64,000 bases of DNA from CAVQFO01 sp963711725 (GTDB lineage: Bacteria; Pseudomonadota; Gammaproteobacteria; Nitrococcales; Aquisalimonadaceae): NCBI GenBank assembly GCA_963711725.1, contig CAVQFO010000023.1, positions 1-64,000 of the forward strand. Reading direction: 5' to 3'. The first letter of the stretch is position 1. Every line of letters begins with the position of its first letter. The translations under genes and the position numbers were made by a program. The notes under the pieces were generated by a model. That model did not search any database. It was not told the DNA's origin and saw only the letters and a list, made by a program, of their open reading frames with translations. Of this stretch, positions 17,012 through 25,068 are shown piece after piece.

Positions 17012-17923
17012 ATGGACACTAAGCATGACCTTTATCCATCGCGGCTCGGGCGTGAGCTTGATATGTTTGAGCGGCTCGATCCAGTGGTCTACGATCGGCC
17101 CCAGGCGCCCGGCCGTGGCCCCCTAGCCGAGGAGCAGGTGGCATCCTACGAACGCGACGGCTATCTGTTTTTCCCGGAATTTTTCACCCAAACCGAGATC
17201 CGCCGCTTCAGCGAGGAGCTTCGGCGCCTGTCGAATGAGCCCGCGCTGGCGGCGGAGGACGGCGTGATTCGGGAACCGGAAAGCGACGAAGTCCGCTCCG
17301 TGTTCGACGTGCACAAGCGCTCGGAACTGTTTGCCCGGCTCATGCGCGACCCGCGCGTGCTCGGTATGGCACGGCAGTTGTTGAACAGCGATGTTTACAT
17401 CCACCAGTCCCGCATCAACTACAAACCGGGTTTCAAGGGCAAGGGATTCAACTGGCACTCGGATTTCGAGACCTGGCACACCGAGGACGGCATGCCCAAG
17501 ATGCGGGCGCTGAGCTGTTCCATCATTCTCACCGACAATCACCTGTTCAACGGCCCGCTGATGCTCATCCCCGGCTCTCACAAGTATTTTGTGCCGTGCC
17601 GGGAACCCACGCCGGAGGACAACTACAAGATGTCCCTGCGCAGCCAGACGATCGGCGTCCCGGACGAGGACAAACTGGGCACCTTGATGCGTCGTCACGG
17701 GATTCAGGCACCCACGGGCAAGGCGGGTTCGCTGTTGCTGTTCGAGTGCAATACGTTGCACGGATCCAATGCCAACATGTCGCCGGACCCGCGCAGCAAC
17801 GTGTTTTTCGTCTATAACAGCGTCACCAACACCCCCCGCCGGCCCTACGGCGCGCGCGGCCCGAGACCGGCGTTCCTGGGCGAACGGGAGGACTTCACCC
17901 CGCTGGAACCGGCGCGCCACTGA
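17012..17923 (+). CDS. ectD: Ectoine 5-hydroxylase EctD
   Basis: EctD is an Fe(II)/2-oxoglutarate dioxygenase that converts ectoine to 5-hydroxyectoine. The 303-residue product carries the diagnostic signature FNWHSDFETWHTEDG at 146-160. It supplies iron ligands H149 and D151, and the distal ligand is H250 in NTLHGSNAN. The start ATG at 17012 has GGAGGG about seven bases upstream; an ATG at 16997 overlaps that site and is unlikely. It is separated from ectC by 447 bases, a terminator and a candidate promoter. No ectR or dedicated aspartokinase gene is adjacent. Confidence 0.98.
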   Translation: MDTKHDLYPSRLGRELDMFERLDPVVYDRPQAPGRGPLAEEQVASYERDGYLFFPEFFTQTEIRRFSEELRRLSNEPALAAEDGVIREPESDEVRSVFDVHKRSELFARLMRDPRVLGMARQLLNSDVYIHQSRINYKPGFKGKGFNWHSDFETWHTEDGMPKMRALSCSIILTDNHLFNGPLMLIPGSHKYFVPCREPTPEDNYKMSLRSQTIGVPDEDKLGTLMRRHGIQAPTGKAGSLLLFECNTLHGSNANMSPDPRSNVFFVYNSVTNTPRRPYGARGPRPAFLGEREDFTPLEPARH

Positions 17924-17958
17924 GCGTTGGCGGGCGTGAATCGAGAACGCTGAGCCCA

Positions 17959-17997
17959 CCGGCCGGATTGCCGCGCTGATCGCCGCGATCCGGCCGG
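17959..17997. terminator. GC-rich hairpin between convergent ectD and yoaA
   Basis: CCGGCCGGAT (17959-17968) and ATCCGGCCGG (17988-17997) form a perfect ten-base stem with a loop that can pair further. It lies between two convergent genes, where a bidirectional terminator is expected, but no clear T-run follows on either strand. Confidence 0.4.
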
Positions 17998-18059
17998 GAT
18001 ATCAGGCTTTCCATTGGGGCTTTCGTTTCCGCCTCGCGAGCCGGAATTCCGGATGGCTC

Positions 18060-19973
18060 CTAGCCGGCGCTGAAGAAGGCCTGAACGTCTTCCAATTGCC
18101 GGGTCACCGGCATGGGCGGCAGGCTTCTCACGAAGACACGGCCATAGGAACGGCCGAATAGGCGCGGATCGCCGATCATCAGCACGCCCCGGTCGGTGTT
18201 GTCGCGAATCAGCCGGCCCACGCCCTGACGCAGGCCGATCACGGCCTGGGGAAGCTGGTAGTCCCGGAACGGATTACCGGAACCCCGTTTCATGGATTCG
18301 ATTCGGGCCTGGGTCACGGGATCGGACGGCGAGGCGAACGGCAGCCGATCGATCAGTACCGCCGAAAGGGCCTCGCCGCGAACGTCCACACCTTCCCAGA
18401 AACTGGTGGTTCCCAACAGCACCGCATCGCCCATTGCGCGGAAGCGTTCCAGAAGGTCCGCCTGGGCGCTTTCCCCCTGGACCAGCAGCGGATAGTCCAG
18501 CCGCTCGCCGAGAATCTCGGCGGCTTCCCGCAGGGCCCGGTGACTGGTGAACAACACGAACGCCCGTCCGCGGCTGGCGCGGATCACAGGGATCGCTTCT
18601 TCCAGAAAGGCCTCCGCGTAGAACGGTGAATTGGGCTCCGGCAGGCCCTGGGGCGCATACAACAAGGCGTTGCGCTGGAAATCGAAGGGGCTTTCCACCT
18701 GTAGGGTCCGGGCATCGCTCTGGATCCCCAACCGCCCGCGGTAATGGTCGAAACTGCCGCCCACCGACAACGTCGCGGAGGTGAATACCCAGGCACCGGG
18801 ATGCCGCGCCATTTGGCCCTGGAACGCGCCGCCCACATCCAGTGGCGTGAGCCGCAGGATGAACGACTGGCTGAACGTCTCGAACCACTGAACCTGGCTT
18901 TCTTCATCCGGCTCCAGGAACGCCTGAAACGCGCCCAACAATTCTCCGGCTCGACGGGCACAGCTTTCCAGCCCGCGGCCCCGCTGGGCGAGAGGTGCCA
19001 ACATTTCATCCAGGTCCCGGAGAACCCGCGACACGGTCTCCACCCCCTCCTCCACCTGGGGCCGGCCGCTGACACCGGCCCAGGCCATCCGCGTGGTCCC
19101 CGCCCCCAGCGCCAGGCGCAGATCCTGGGCGGCCTTGCGCAACGCGTCCAGCGTCTCCAACACGTCGGGCAGATCGCCGGCTTCGCGATAGTATTCCGCC
19201 TGGGTGTCACGAATCAGATCCTGAATCTGCCGGCTGCTGATCGAGACGCCGAAGAACTGTGCCGCCACCTCGGGCAATTGGTGAGCCTCATCCAGAATGT
19301 AGGCATCGGCGGAGGGCAGCACCTCGCCGAAGCCGCCCTCGCGGATGGCCATATCGGCCATGAGCAGATGGTGGTTCACCACCACCACGTCGGCATCCTG
19401 GGCCTGACGCCGGGCCTGCACCAGGAAACAACGATTGAAATCGGGGCACTCCTGCCCAAGGCAATTGTCGGCCGTGGAGGTGACCCGGCTCCAAAGGGGC
19501 GAATCCGCCTGCCCCCCCGGCAGCTCCGCGACATCACCGGTGCGTGTCCGGCCGGACCATTCCCGGATCCTGCGCAGTTGCTGGGCCTGCTCCACGGAGG
19601 GGAATCGACCGTCGGCCTCCGCCAGGCCCAACCGGTAGTGACACAGGTAATTGCTCCGCCCCTTGAGCAACGCCGTGCGCACGGGCAGCTCCAGGCAGTC
19701 GCGAATCATGGGAAGGTCTTTCTTGAACAACTGATCCTGGAGGGTCTTGGTACCGGTGGAGACCACCACGCGCTTGCCGGAGAGCAAAGCGGGCACCAGA
19801 TAGGCAAAGGTCTTGCCCGTACCCGTGCCGGCTTCCACCACCAGTGTCTCGTTGTCGCTCAGGGCCTGCTCCACGGCATCCGCCACGGTCACCTGCTCCG
19901 CGCGTTCGTGGAAGCCGTCCAAGCGGGTGGCAAGCGGACCGCCGTCGCCGAGGATCTCGCGCACTTTGCTCAA
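18060..19973 (-). CDS. yoaA: ATP-dependent DNA helicase, DinG/YoaA family (XPD-like, Fe-S)
   Basis: This superfamily 2, 5'-3' iron-sulfur helicase of the YoaA branch is implicated in repair of damaged replication forks. The 637-residue product has Walker A EAGTGTGKTFAYLVPAL, four predicted cluster cysteines (one in NYLCHYRL, then the C-x4-C-x5-C group NCLGQECPDFNRC), NHHLLMAD, the DEAH box in DEAHQLPEVAAQFFG, and C-terminal motif VI GLRQGVGRLIRDNTDRG. The start is a TTG overlapping the upstream gene's TGA, with GGGGAG eight bases before it. It is third in a coupled set with PBP1b and a TPR lipoprotein. Confidence 0.95.
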   Translation of the reverse strand: MSKVREILGDGGPLATRLDGFHERAEQVTVADAVEQALSDNETLVVEAGTGTGKTFAYLVPALLSGKRVVVSTGTKTLQDQLFKKDLPMIRDCLELPVRTALLKGRSNYLCHYRLGLAEADGRFPSVEQAQQLRRIREWSGRTRTGDVAELPGGQADSPLWSRVTSTADNCLGQECPDFNRCFLVQARRQAQDADVVVVNHHLLMADMAIREGGFGEVLPSADAYILDEAHQLPEVAAQFFGVSISSRQIQDLIRDTQAEYYREAGDLPDVLETLDALRKAAQDLRLALGAGTTRMAWAGVSGRPQVEEGVETVSRVLRDLDEMLAPLAQRGRGLESCARRAGELLGAFQAFLEPDEESQVQWFETFSQSFILRLTPLDVGGAFQGQMARHPGAWVFTSATLSVGGSFDHYRGRLGIQSDARTLQVESPFDFQRNALLYAPQGLPEPNSPFYAEAFLEEAIPVIRASRGRAFVLFTSHRALREAAEILGERLDYPLLVQGESAQADLLERFRAMGDAVLLGTTSFWEGVDVRGEALSAVLIDRLPFASPSDPVTQARIESMKRGSGNPFRDYQLPQAVIGLRQGVGRLIRDNTDRGVLMIGDPRLFGRSYGRVFVRSLPPMPVTRQLEDVQAFFSAG

Positions 19974-20473
19974 CGGCGGTTCTCCCCAGCCTGAATCCGT
20001 TCGGCCTTTTCTCTCGCCGCTCGCGCGCCTTCCACGTCGCCGCGCTCCTGACGGGCGGCGGCGATCAGACGCCAGTTGCGAAGCCGCAGTTGGGTGTCGT
20101 CCTGACTGAAACTGTCTGCGCGCAGGGCCACGCTCTCGGCCTGGGCATAATTTCCCTGCCGATAACGGACGATGGCGAGGTTATGCCATATCACGGCATT
20201 GCGCGGCTCGATGCGAAGCGCTCGCTCCAATTGCCCGGCGGCACGATCGTTATCACCGTCCCGGGATGCCTGCTCGGCGCTGGCGAGCAAGTGACGCACG
20301 GCCGGTGTCCGTGCCGAATTGTTGTAGTCCGACGCGGACACGGCCGGCTTGGCGCCGCCCTCGGTTTGGCCCGGGCTCTCGCCGCCAGAGAGTCCTCCGC
20401 CGCCCGGGGCCGCACAACCCGCGAGACCTATCACGGCGAGCAAAACGGCGACAAACCACGCGGCTCGATTCAA
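19970..20473 (-). CDS. TPR-containing lipoprotein
   Basis: From the TTG at 20473 the product is 167 residues. It has a signal sequence and lipobox LAGC with Cys at 20, then a Gly/Pro/Ser linker. About 100 residues of helical repeats follow, with tetratricopeptide spacing (HLLASAEQASRDGDNDRAAGQLERALRIEP, NAVIWHNLAIVRYRQGNYAQAE). It probably sits in the outer membrane facing the periplasm. Its TTG overlaps the TGA of the PBP1b gene and its own TGA overlaps the TTG of yoaA, so expression is probably coupled. The site GGGGATATT serves as its ribosome site. Similar TPR lipoproteins can modulate PBP1b, but that link here is inference. Confidence 0.8.
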   Translation of the reverse strand: MNRAAWFVAVLLAVIGLAGCAAPGGGGLSGGESPGQTEGGAKPAVSASDYNNSARTPAVRHLLASAEQASRDGDNDRAAGQLERALRIEPRNAVIWHNLAIVRYRQGNYAQAESVALRADSFSQDDTQLRLRNWRLIAAARQERGDVEGARAAREKAERIQAGENRR

Positions 20474-22803
20474 TTGAATATCCCCTTGAACCAGCGCGAC
20501 ACGCCTTGCACCACGCCCTCCGGCCCCGAAGGGAAGCAATCCGCATGCTCCTGGGGGGCGTGGCCGTGAACATAAGGCAATTGCCGGGCGCGTTCGCAAT
20601 ACTGCTTGGCCAGCTTGCCGTTCTTGCCGTCCACCCAGACCAGATCCACGTCATCCGGGCGGCTCAGGGTCAGGGATCCCGGTTGCACACGCAGAAAAGC
20701 ATCCAGCCAGACCCGCAAGGCACCCGTGGCACCCGTGAGACCCACCGATGCGTTGTCGTCCCGACCGACCCACACCACAGCCAAGTAATTGTCGGTGAAC
20801 CCGGCGAACCAGCTGTCGCGCAGATCATCCGTGGTCCCCGTCTTGCCCGCGATATGGACATCCTTGGATACCTTGCGGTAAACGCCGCGGCCGGTCCCCT
20901 CGCTCATGGCCTGCTCCAGGGCATAGTTCGTCAGGTAGACCGAGTCGGCGTCAAACACCCGATGCACGCCCAGCGAGTAGTGCTGAAGCGGCTCGCCCTG
21001 CTGGGTGGTGACCGCACGGACGGCACGCAGCGGCATCTGAAAACCACCCGACGCCAGTGTCTGGTACATCTGGGCGATCTCGATGGGCGCTTCCGGCACG
21101 GCGCCCAGCAGGAACGACGGATAGATGTGATCCGGCAGCGTGCCGCCCAAGCGGTCGAAGGTATTGGTCACGGTGCGCAGACCCACATCCAACCCCAGGC
21201 GGACCGTGGGCACGTTATAGGAGTGGGCCAGGGCATCCACCAGCAACACGTCGCCACGAAAGGAATCGTCATAGTTGCTGGGCGCCCATTCCTTGCCGGT
21301 ATCGGGGTCGCGCAGGCGCACCGGATCGTCATCCAGCGGCGTGCCCAGCCCGTAGCGTTCCGGCTGCGACAAGGCGCTGAGATAGATCGCCGGTTTCACG
21401 AGCGAACCGATGGGCCGGCGGATATCCAGGGCCCGGTTGAATCCCGCGAAACGTGGGTCGCGGCCACCGACTACCGCCTCCACCTCGCCGGTGGAGGGGT
21501 TCACCACCACCATGGCCGCTTCCAGCTTGTTGTTGCCCAAGCGGTCCAGCATCCGGGTCACGGATTGCTCGGCCGCGTGCTGAACCAGGGGCGAGAAACC
21601 GGTAAAGATTCTCAGCCCCTCCGTGGTGAGATCATCTTCCTTGTAGTCCCGCTGCAGGTGGCGGCGCACCAGATCCAGATAGGCGGGGTATTCCCTTTGC
21701 GCCGTCCGACCCTCCGCCACTACGCCCAGGGGCTGGGCTTCGTCGTCGTCAGCCCGCTTCCGGCTAAGCACGCCGTTGTCCACCATGGCGTCCAGCACTA
21801 GATTACGACGGTCCAGGGCACGGCGGGGGTGGCGGCGTGGGTTGTAGAACGAGGGGCCCTTCACCAGCCCGGCGAGCAGGGCCAGCTGATCCTCTCGCAA
21901 CGCGCTCAGCGGCTTGTCGAAATAAAAGCGGCTGGCCAAACCGAAACCATGAATGGCGCGGCTACCATCCTGCCCCAGGTAAACCTCGTTGACGTACGTC
22001 TCAAGAATGGCGTCCTTGCTGTAGTGCATCTCCAGCAGCACCGCCATGATGGCCTCGTTGAACTTGCGTACCAGGCTGCGCTCGTCGGTGAGGAAGAAGT
22101 TCTTCACCAACTGCTGGGTGATGGTGCTGCCCCCCTGCACGACATGACCGGCCCGGATATTGGCGATGGCCGCCCTCAGAATGCCGGTGGGAGAAATGCC
22201 GAAGTGGTGATAGAAACCCCGGTCTTCCACGGCGAGCAGCGCCTGGACCAGGGGCTGGGGCACTTCGCCCAGACGTAGCAGGACACGGTCTTCATGCTGG
22301 GACGGATACAGACTGCCGATCTGCACCGGATCCAACCGCACGACATCGACTTTGCGGCCGGTGGTGCGATCCGTTACCGAGCTCACCTTGGAACCGTCGA
22401 AATCGACCTTCAGGGCCCGGCCGGGCTCGGGCCCATCCGGGAAATCGAAGCCACGGGTGGTCACATAGGCGCTGCCCCCACTGAACACGTAGGTGCCGGG
22501 CCGCTCCGCCTGGTCGGTGGATCGGTACTTCAATGCCGTCAATTCGTAACGCAGCTGGTCGGCGCCCAGGGATTCGCCGGAGAACAATTCCAACGGACGG
22601 GCATACACGCGGGCCGGGAGAGCCCAGCGCTTGGCCTCGAACTGGCCCCGGACCACATGATCCAGATAAGCCACGTAGGCGACGCCGAGCACCACCAGCG
22701 CCGCGGCCGCCCACGCGAAACGGCGGCGCCACGGCGATACGGCCTTGCGGGTCTTACTGGATTTCCGGGATTTCCGGCTTGGTCTACGCTTGGGCTTGGC
22801 CAT
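20470..22803 (-). CDS. mrcB: Bifunctional penicillin-binding protein 1B (glycosyltransferase/transpeptidase)
   Basis: PBP1b polymerises and cross-links peptidoglycan. The 777-residue product has a basic N-terminus, one membrane anchor near residues 30-46 and a UB2H-like region. The GT51 domain has the catalytic EDRGFYHHFG near 190 and GGSTITQQLVKNFFL. The transpeptidase domain has active-site GSLVKP near 466, SYN near 527 and KTGTTDD near 653. All key motifs are intact. It follows dsbB in the same direction by 33 bp and overlaps the TPR lipoprotein start. Confidence 0.97.
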   Translation of the reverse strand: MAKPKRRPSRKSRKSSKTRKAVSPWRRRFAWAAAALVVLGVAYVAYLDHVVRGQFEAKRWALPARVYARPLELFSGESLGADQLRYELTALKYRSTDQAERPGTYVFSGGSAYVTTRGFDFPDGPEPGRALKVDFDGSKVSSVTDRTTGRKVDVVRLDPVQIGSLYPSQHEDRVLLRLGEVPQPLVQALLAVEDRGFYHHFGISPTGILRAAIANIRAGHVVQGGSTITQQLVKNFFLTDERSLVRKFNEAIMAVLLEMHYSKDAILETYVNEVYLGQDGSRAIHGFGLASRFYFDKPLSALREDQLALLAGLVKGPSFYNPRRHPRRALDRRNLVLDAMVDNGVLSRKRADDDEAQPLGVVAEGRTAQREYPAYLDLVRRHLQRDYKEDDLTTEGLRIFTGFSPLVQHAAEQSVTRMLDRLGNNKLEAAMVVVNPSTGEVEAVVGGRDPRFAGFNRALDIRRPIGSLVKPAIYLSALSQPERYGLGTPLDDDPVRLRDPDTGKEWAPSNYDDSFRGDVLLVDALAHSYNVPTVRLGLDVGLRTVTNTFDRLGGTLPDHIYPSFLLGAVPEAPIEIAQMYQTLASGGFQMPLRAVRAVTTQQGEPLQHYSLGVHRVFDADSVYLTNYALEQAMSEGTGRGVYRKVSKDVHIAGKTGTTDDLRDSWFAGFTDNYLAVVWVGRDDNASVGLTGATGALRVWLDAFLRVQPGSLTLSRPDDVDLVWVDGKNGKLAKQYCERARQLPYVHGHAPQEHADCFPSGPEGVVQGVSRWFKGIFN

Positions 22804-22836
22804 GGTTACTCAGCACCGTCCCCCGCTGGGGACGGA

Positions 22837-23364
22837 TCAGGCAAAAATGCGACGGGGCCGGGGGTTGCCCTTGAAGTTGGCCACCACGCCCACGGCGCCC
22901 AGCACAACAAACGCCACCAGACTCCAGACCGGAATGCTCAGGCCCAGCACCTTTTGAACCTCGGCGCATTCGCCCGAGCCCTGGAGAACGACTTTGATGG
23001 CCTGCAGAAACGGAAAGTTGTTCAGAAGATAGTCCAGGCCCGGCCCGCAAGCCGGAACCTGATCCGCCGGCAGGCTCTGAATCCAGAGGTGACGGGAAGC
23101 GAGAGCGATGCCCACAGCGGCGGCAATCCCGATCAAGACCCCATACACGCGGCTGCCCCATCCCTTGGGGTGGTGGATGGCGGCGATCAGAAAGATCAGC
23201 CCCAGCGGAAACATGGCCATTCGCTGGAAGATGCACAGAGGGCACGGCTCCAGGTGTTCGACGAACTGCAGATAGTAGGCCCCTCCCAACAGAAGCGCGC
23301 AGGCGAGGAAGCCGCCGAGGTTGATCAGACGCACCGGCGTCCACGTGGAATCCTGTCTGTACAT
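22837..23364 (-). CDS. dsbB: Disulfide bond formation protein DsbB
   Basis: DsbB is the inner-membrane quinone reductase that reoxidises DsbA. The 175-residue product has four predicted membrane helices. The first periplasmic loop carries the redox pair CPLC (C41/C44). The second loop carries C106 and C133, the pair that exchanges with DsbA. Conserved QRMAM follows CPLC. Length is normal. The start MYRQDSTW follows an untranslated region of about 350 bases shared with no other gene. Confidence 0.95.
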   Translation of the reverse strand: MYRQDSTWTPVRLINLGGFLACALLLGGAYYLQFVEHLEPCPLCIFQRMAMFPLGLIFLIAAIHHPKGWGSRVYGVLIGIAAAVGIALASRHLWIQSLPADQVPACGPGLDYLLNNFPFLQAIKVVLQGSGECAEVQKVLGLSIPVWSLVAFVVLGAVGVVANFKGNPRPRRIFA

Positions 23365-23718
23365 GAATAAACTCTGTCAGCGGGCTGCCTGAATCGGACC
23401 GTCCGTCATGAGGCCAGTGGGCATGTGCTCGCACGGCTGGTCCGCGCTTTGCCGGGATTGTACCAGACGCCCGCAAGCATCGTGGAAACACCGAGTGCCC
23501 CGGATAAATCCCGTCCGCCTTTCCACAGGCAATCCCCGGCGGCGGTACCGCCCGGCGCAAGGTGCCATCGCTTTCCATGCATTGACCACGTCCCGCGCCG
23601 GCGGTTCAGCACAAGATGGAGGAAGCCGTCCGTTCCGGGTGGACGCCGACGACTCGCCGAGCCAATTGCCCGGTGCGGGCCCGAATAACTTGGATCCTTG
23701 CCCCCCCGGGGCGGATGC
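23365..23718. other. Intergenic region between the HD-GYP gene and dsbB
   Basis: About 350 GC-rich bases. It must contain the dsbB promoter on the minus strand and the end of the HD-GYP transcript. I see a GGGCGGTACCGCCGCC-like dyad around 23536-23552 on the minus strand but no clear promoter boxes, T-run or convincing small gene. Confidence 0.4.
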
Positions 23719-24981
23719 TCAGGGCACGCCACCGGCATAGTAGCTGATCCGGGTGCGGGGGCTCAGGTAGTCGAAGGCCGCCGCGTCAAGAGCCTGGGGG
23801 ACCAGAGTATCCCGGACCTCCAGGTCGGCTTCCTGCGAAAGATCCAGGATCACCGCCTCGTCCTTGGGAATGTCCGGGTCGTAGACCACAATCCGTGGAT
23901 TGAGGGTATCGTCCTGCTTGATGGAAATGACCAGCCCCATTCGGCCGTCGTTGAGGCAGACCACGGTGCCCGGCGGATAAACACCCATCTGTTTGATGAA
24001 AACCTGTAGCAGCTCCCGATCGTAGGCGTCGGCCTCCCGGCTGTACATAAAACTCAGGGCGTCGGCCGGAGTCATGGCCTGCCCCGTGCCGCGGGCGTTG
24101 CACAAGTCGTCGTACCTGTTCGCGATGGCCACGATGCGTGCCGGCGTGCCCAACTCGGCGGCGCCGATCCCCGCCGGATAGCCCTTGCCGTTCAACGATT
24201 CATGGTGCTGCTCGATCACCGCCAGGGCATCGCCCGGAAAGCTTTCCAGCTTTGCCATGATCTCCCGCCCGTAGCGCGGATGCAGTTCGTAGAGTTTGCG
24301 CTCGGCGGTGGTCCAGGGTGTCTTCTTCAGGAGGACGCGATCGGGGATGCGGATCTTCCCGACGTCGTGCAACACAGCCCCCAGGCCGAGCAACACCAGA
24401 TCCTCCCGCGCGACTCCCGCCGCGGCCCCGAGCAACAGGGACAGAATCGTGACGTTCAGCGAGTGATAATAAAGGGTGTCGTCCACGGCGCTGGTGTTCA
24501 TCAGGTGCAACAGGAAATCAGCCTGATCGGTGAACGCCGGCATCAGATCCTCCACCAGATCCTCCGCCTGGGAGGCCGCCTGGATGGGCGAGTGCTTCAT
24601 GGTGGTCATCAGGGCCCGGACCTGGCGCAAAGAGGTCTGGAATTGCTTTTCGCAGGCACGAAGATCCTTGCGATAGAGCCGCGCCTGCTCGATACGCCGC
24701 TGTTTCTCGGCCCACAGCGGGTCCGGCTCGTCATTCCTGGAGACCTCGGCCGCCCGGGGTCGGATGTTCGGCGCCTCATCCAGGTGCCTCAAGACGTCGG
24801 GATCGGACAAGGCAGGATCGACGTCGACGGCTTTCAGGCCCAGGCCACGTATGACCTCGCACTGGCGCTCGTTCTTGAGCAGGAACGCGCTGCGCAGGAA
24901 CGGGTGCGCCATCCAGCCCAGGCGCAACCGCACGAACAGGCCGGGAGCCAGCCGATCCACGGGAACGCGAATCAGGTCCAC
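23719..24981 (-). CDS. HD-GYP domain cyclic di-GMP phosphodiesterase
   Basis: HD-GYP proteins hydrolyse c-di-GMP to GMP. From the GTG at 24981 (GAGGA about six bases upstream) the product is 420 residues. A DUF3391-like N-terminus (residues 1-125) leads into an HD-GYP domain with H173 in YYHSLNV, the HD pair at 205-206 in LHDVGKIRIP, H234, HHE at 259-261 and GYP at 267-269. Every catalytic motif is present, so it should be active. About 150 residues follow the core. It lies 87 bp after the REC-REC-GGDEF gene and is probably co-transcribed with it. Confidence 0.93.
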   Translation of the reverse strand: MDLIRVPVDRLAPGLFVRLRLGWMAHPFLRSAFLLKNERQCEVIRGLGLKAVDVDPALSDPDVLRHLDEAPNIRPRAAEVSRNDEPDPLWAEKQRRIEQARLYRKDLRACEKQFQTSLRQVRALMTTMKHSPIQAASQAEDLVEDLMPAFTDQADFLLHLMNTSAVDDTLYYHSLNVTILSLLLGAAAGVAREDLVLLGLGAVLHDVGKIRIPDRVLLKKTPWTTAERKLYELHPRYGREIMAKLESFPGDALAVIEQHHESLNGKGYPAGIGAAELGTPARIVAIANRYDDLCNARGTGQAMTPADALSFMYSREADAYDRELLQVFIKQMGVYPPGTVVCLNDGRMGLVISIKQDDTLNPRIVVYDPDIPKDEAVILDLSQEADLEVRDTLVPQALDAAAFDYLSPRTRISYYAGGVP

Positions 24982-25068
24982 GGGCGATCCTCGGTTAAAG
25001 GGAATGAAGATCCTTGCCCGGAAGCCGCTCGGCACGGGCGCGGATCGCCTGCTGCGAGTGCCGGGCGA

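Noticed and set aside
17959..17997. A mobile-element end at the ectD-yoaA junction
   Set aside because: The ten-base inverted repeat sits between convergent genes with no duplication or transposase and fits a hairpin terminator better.
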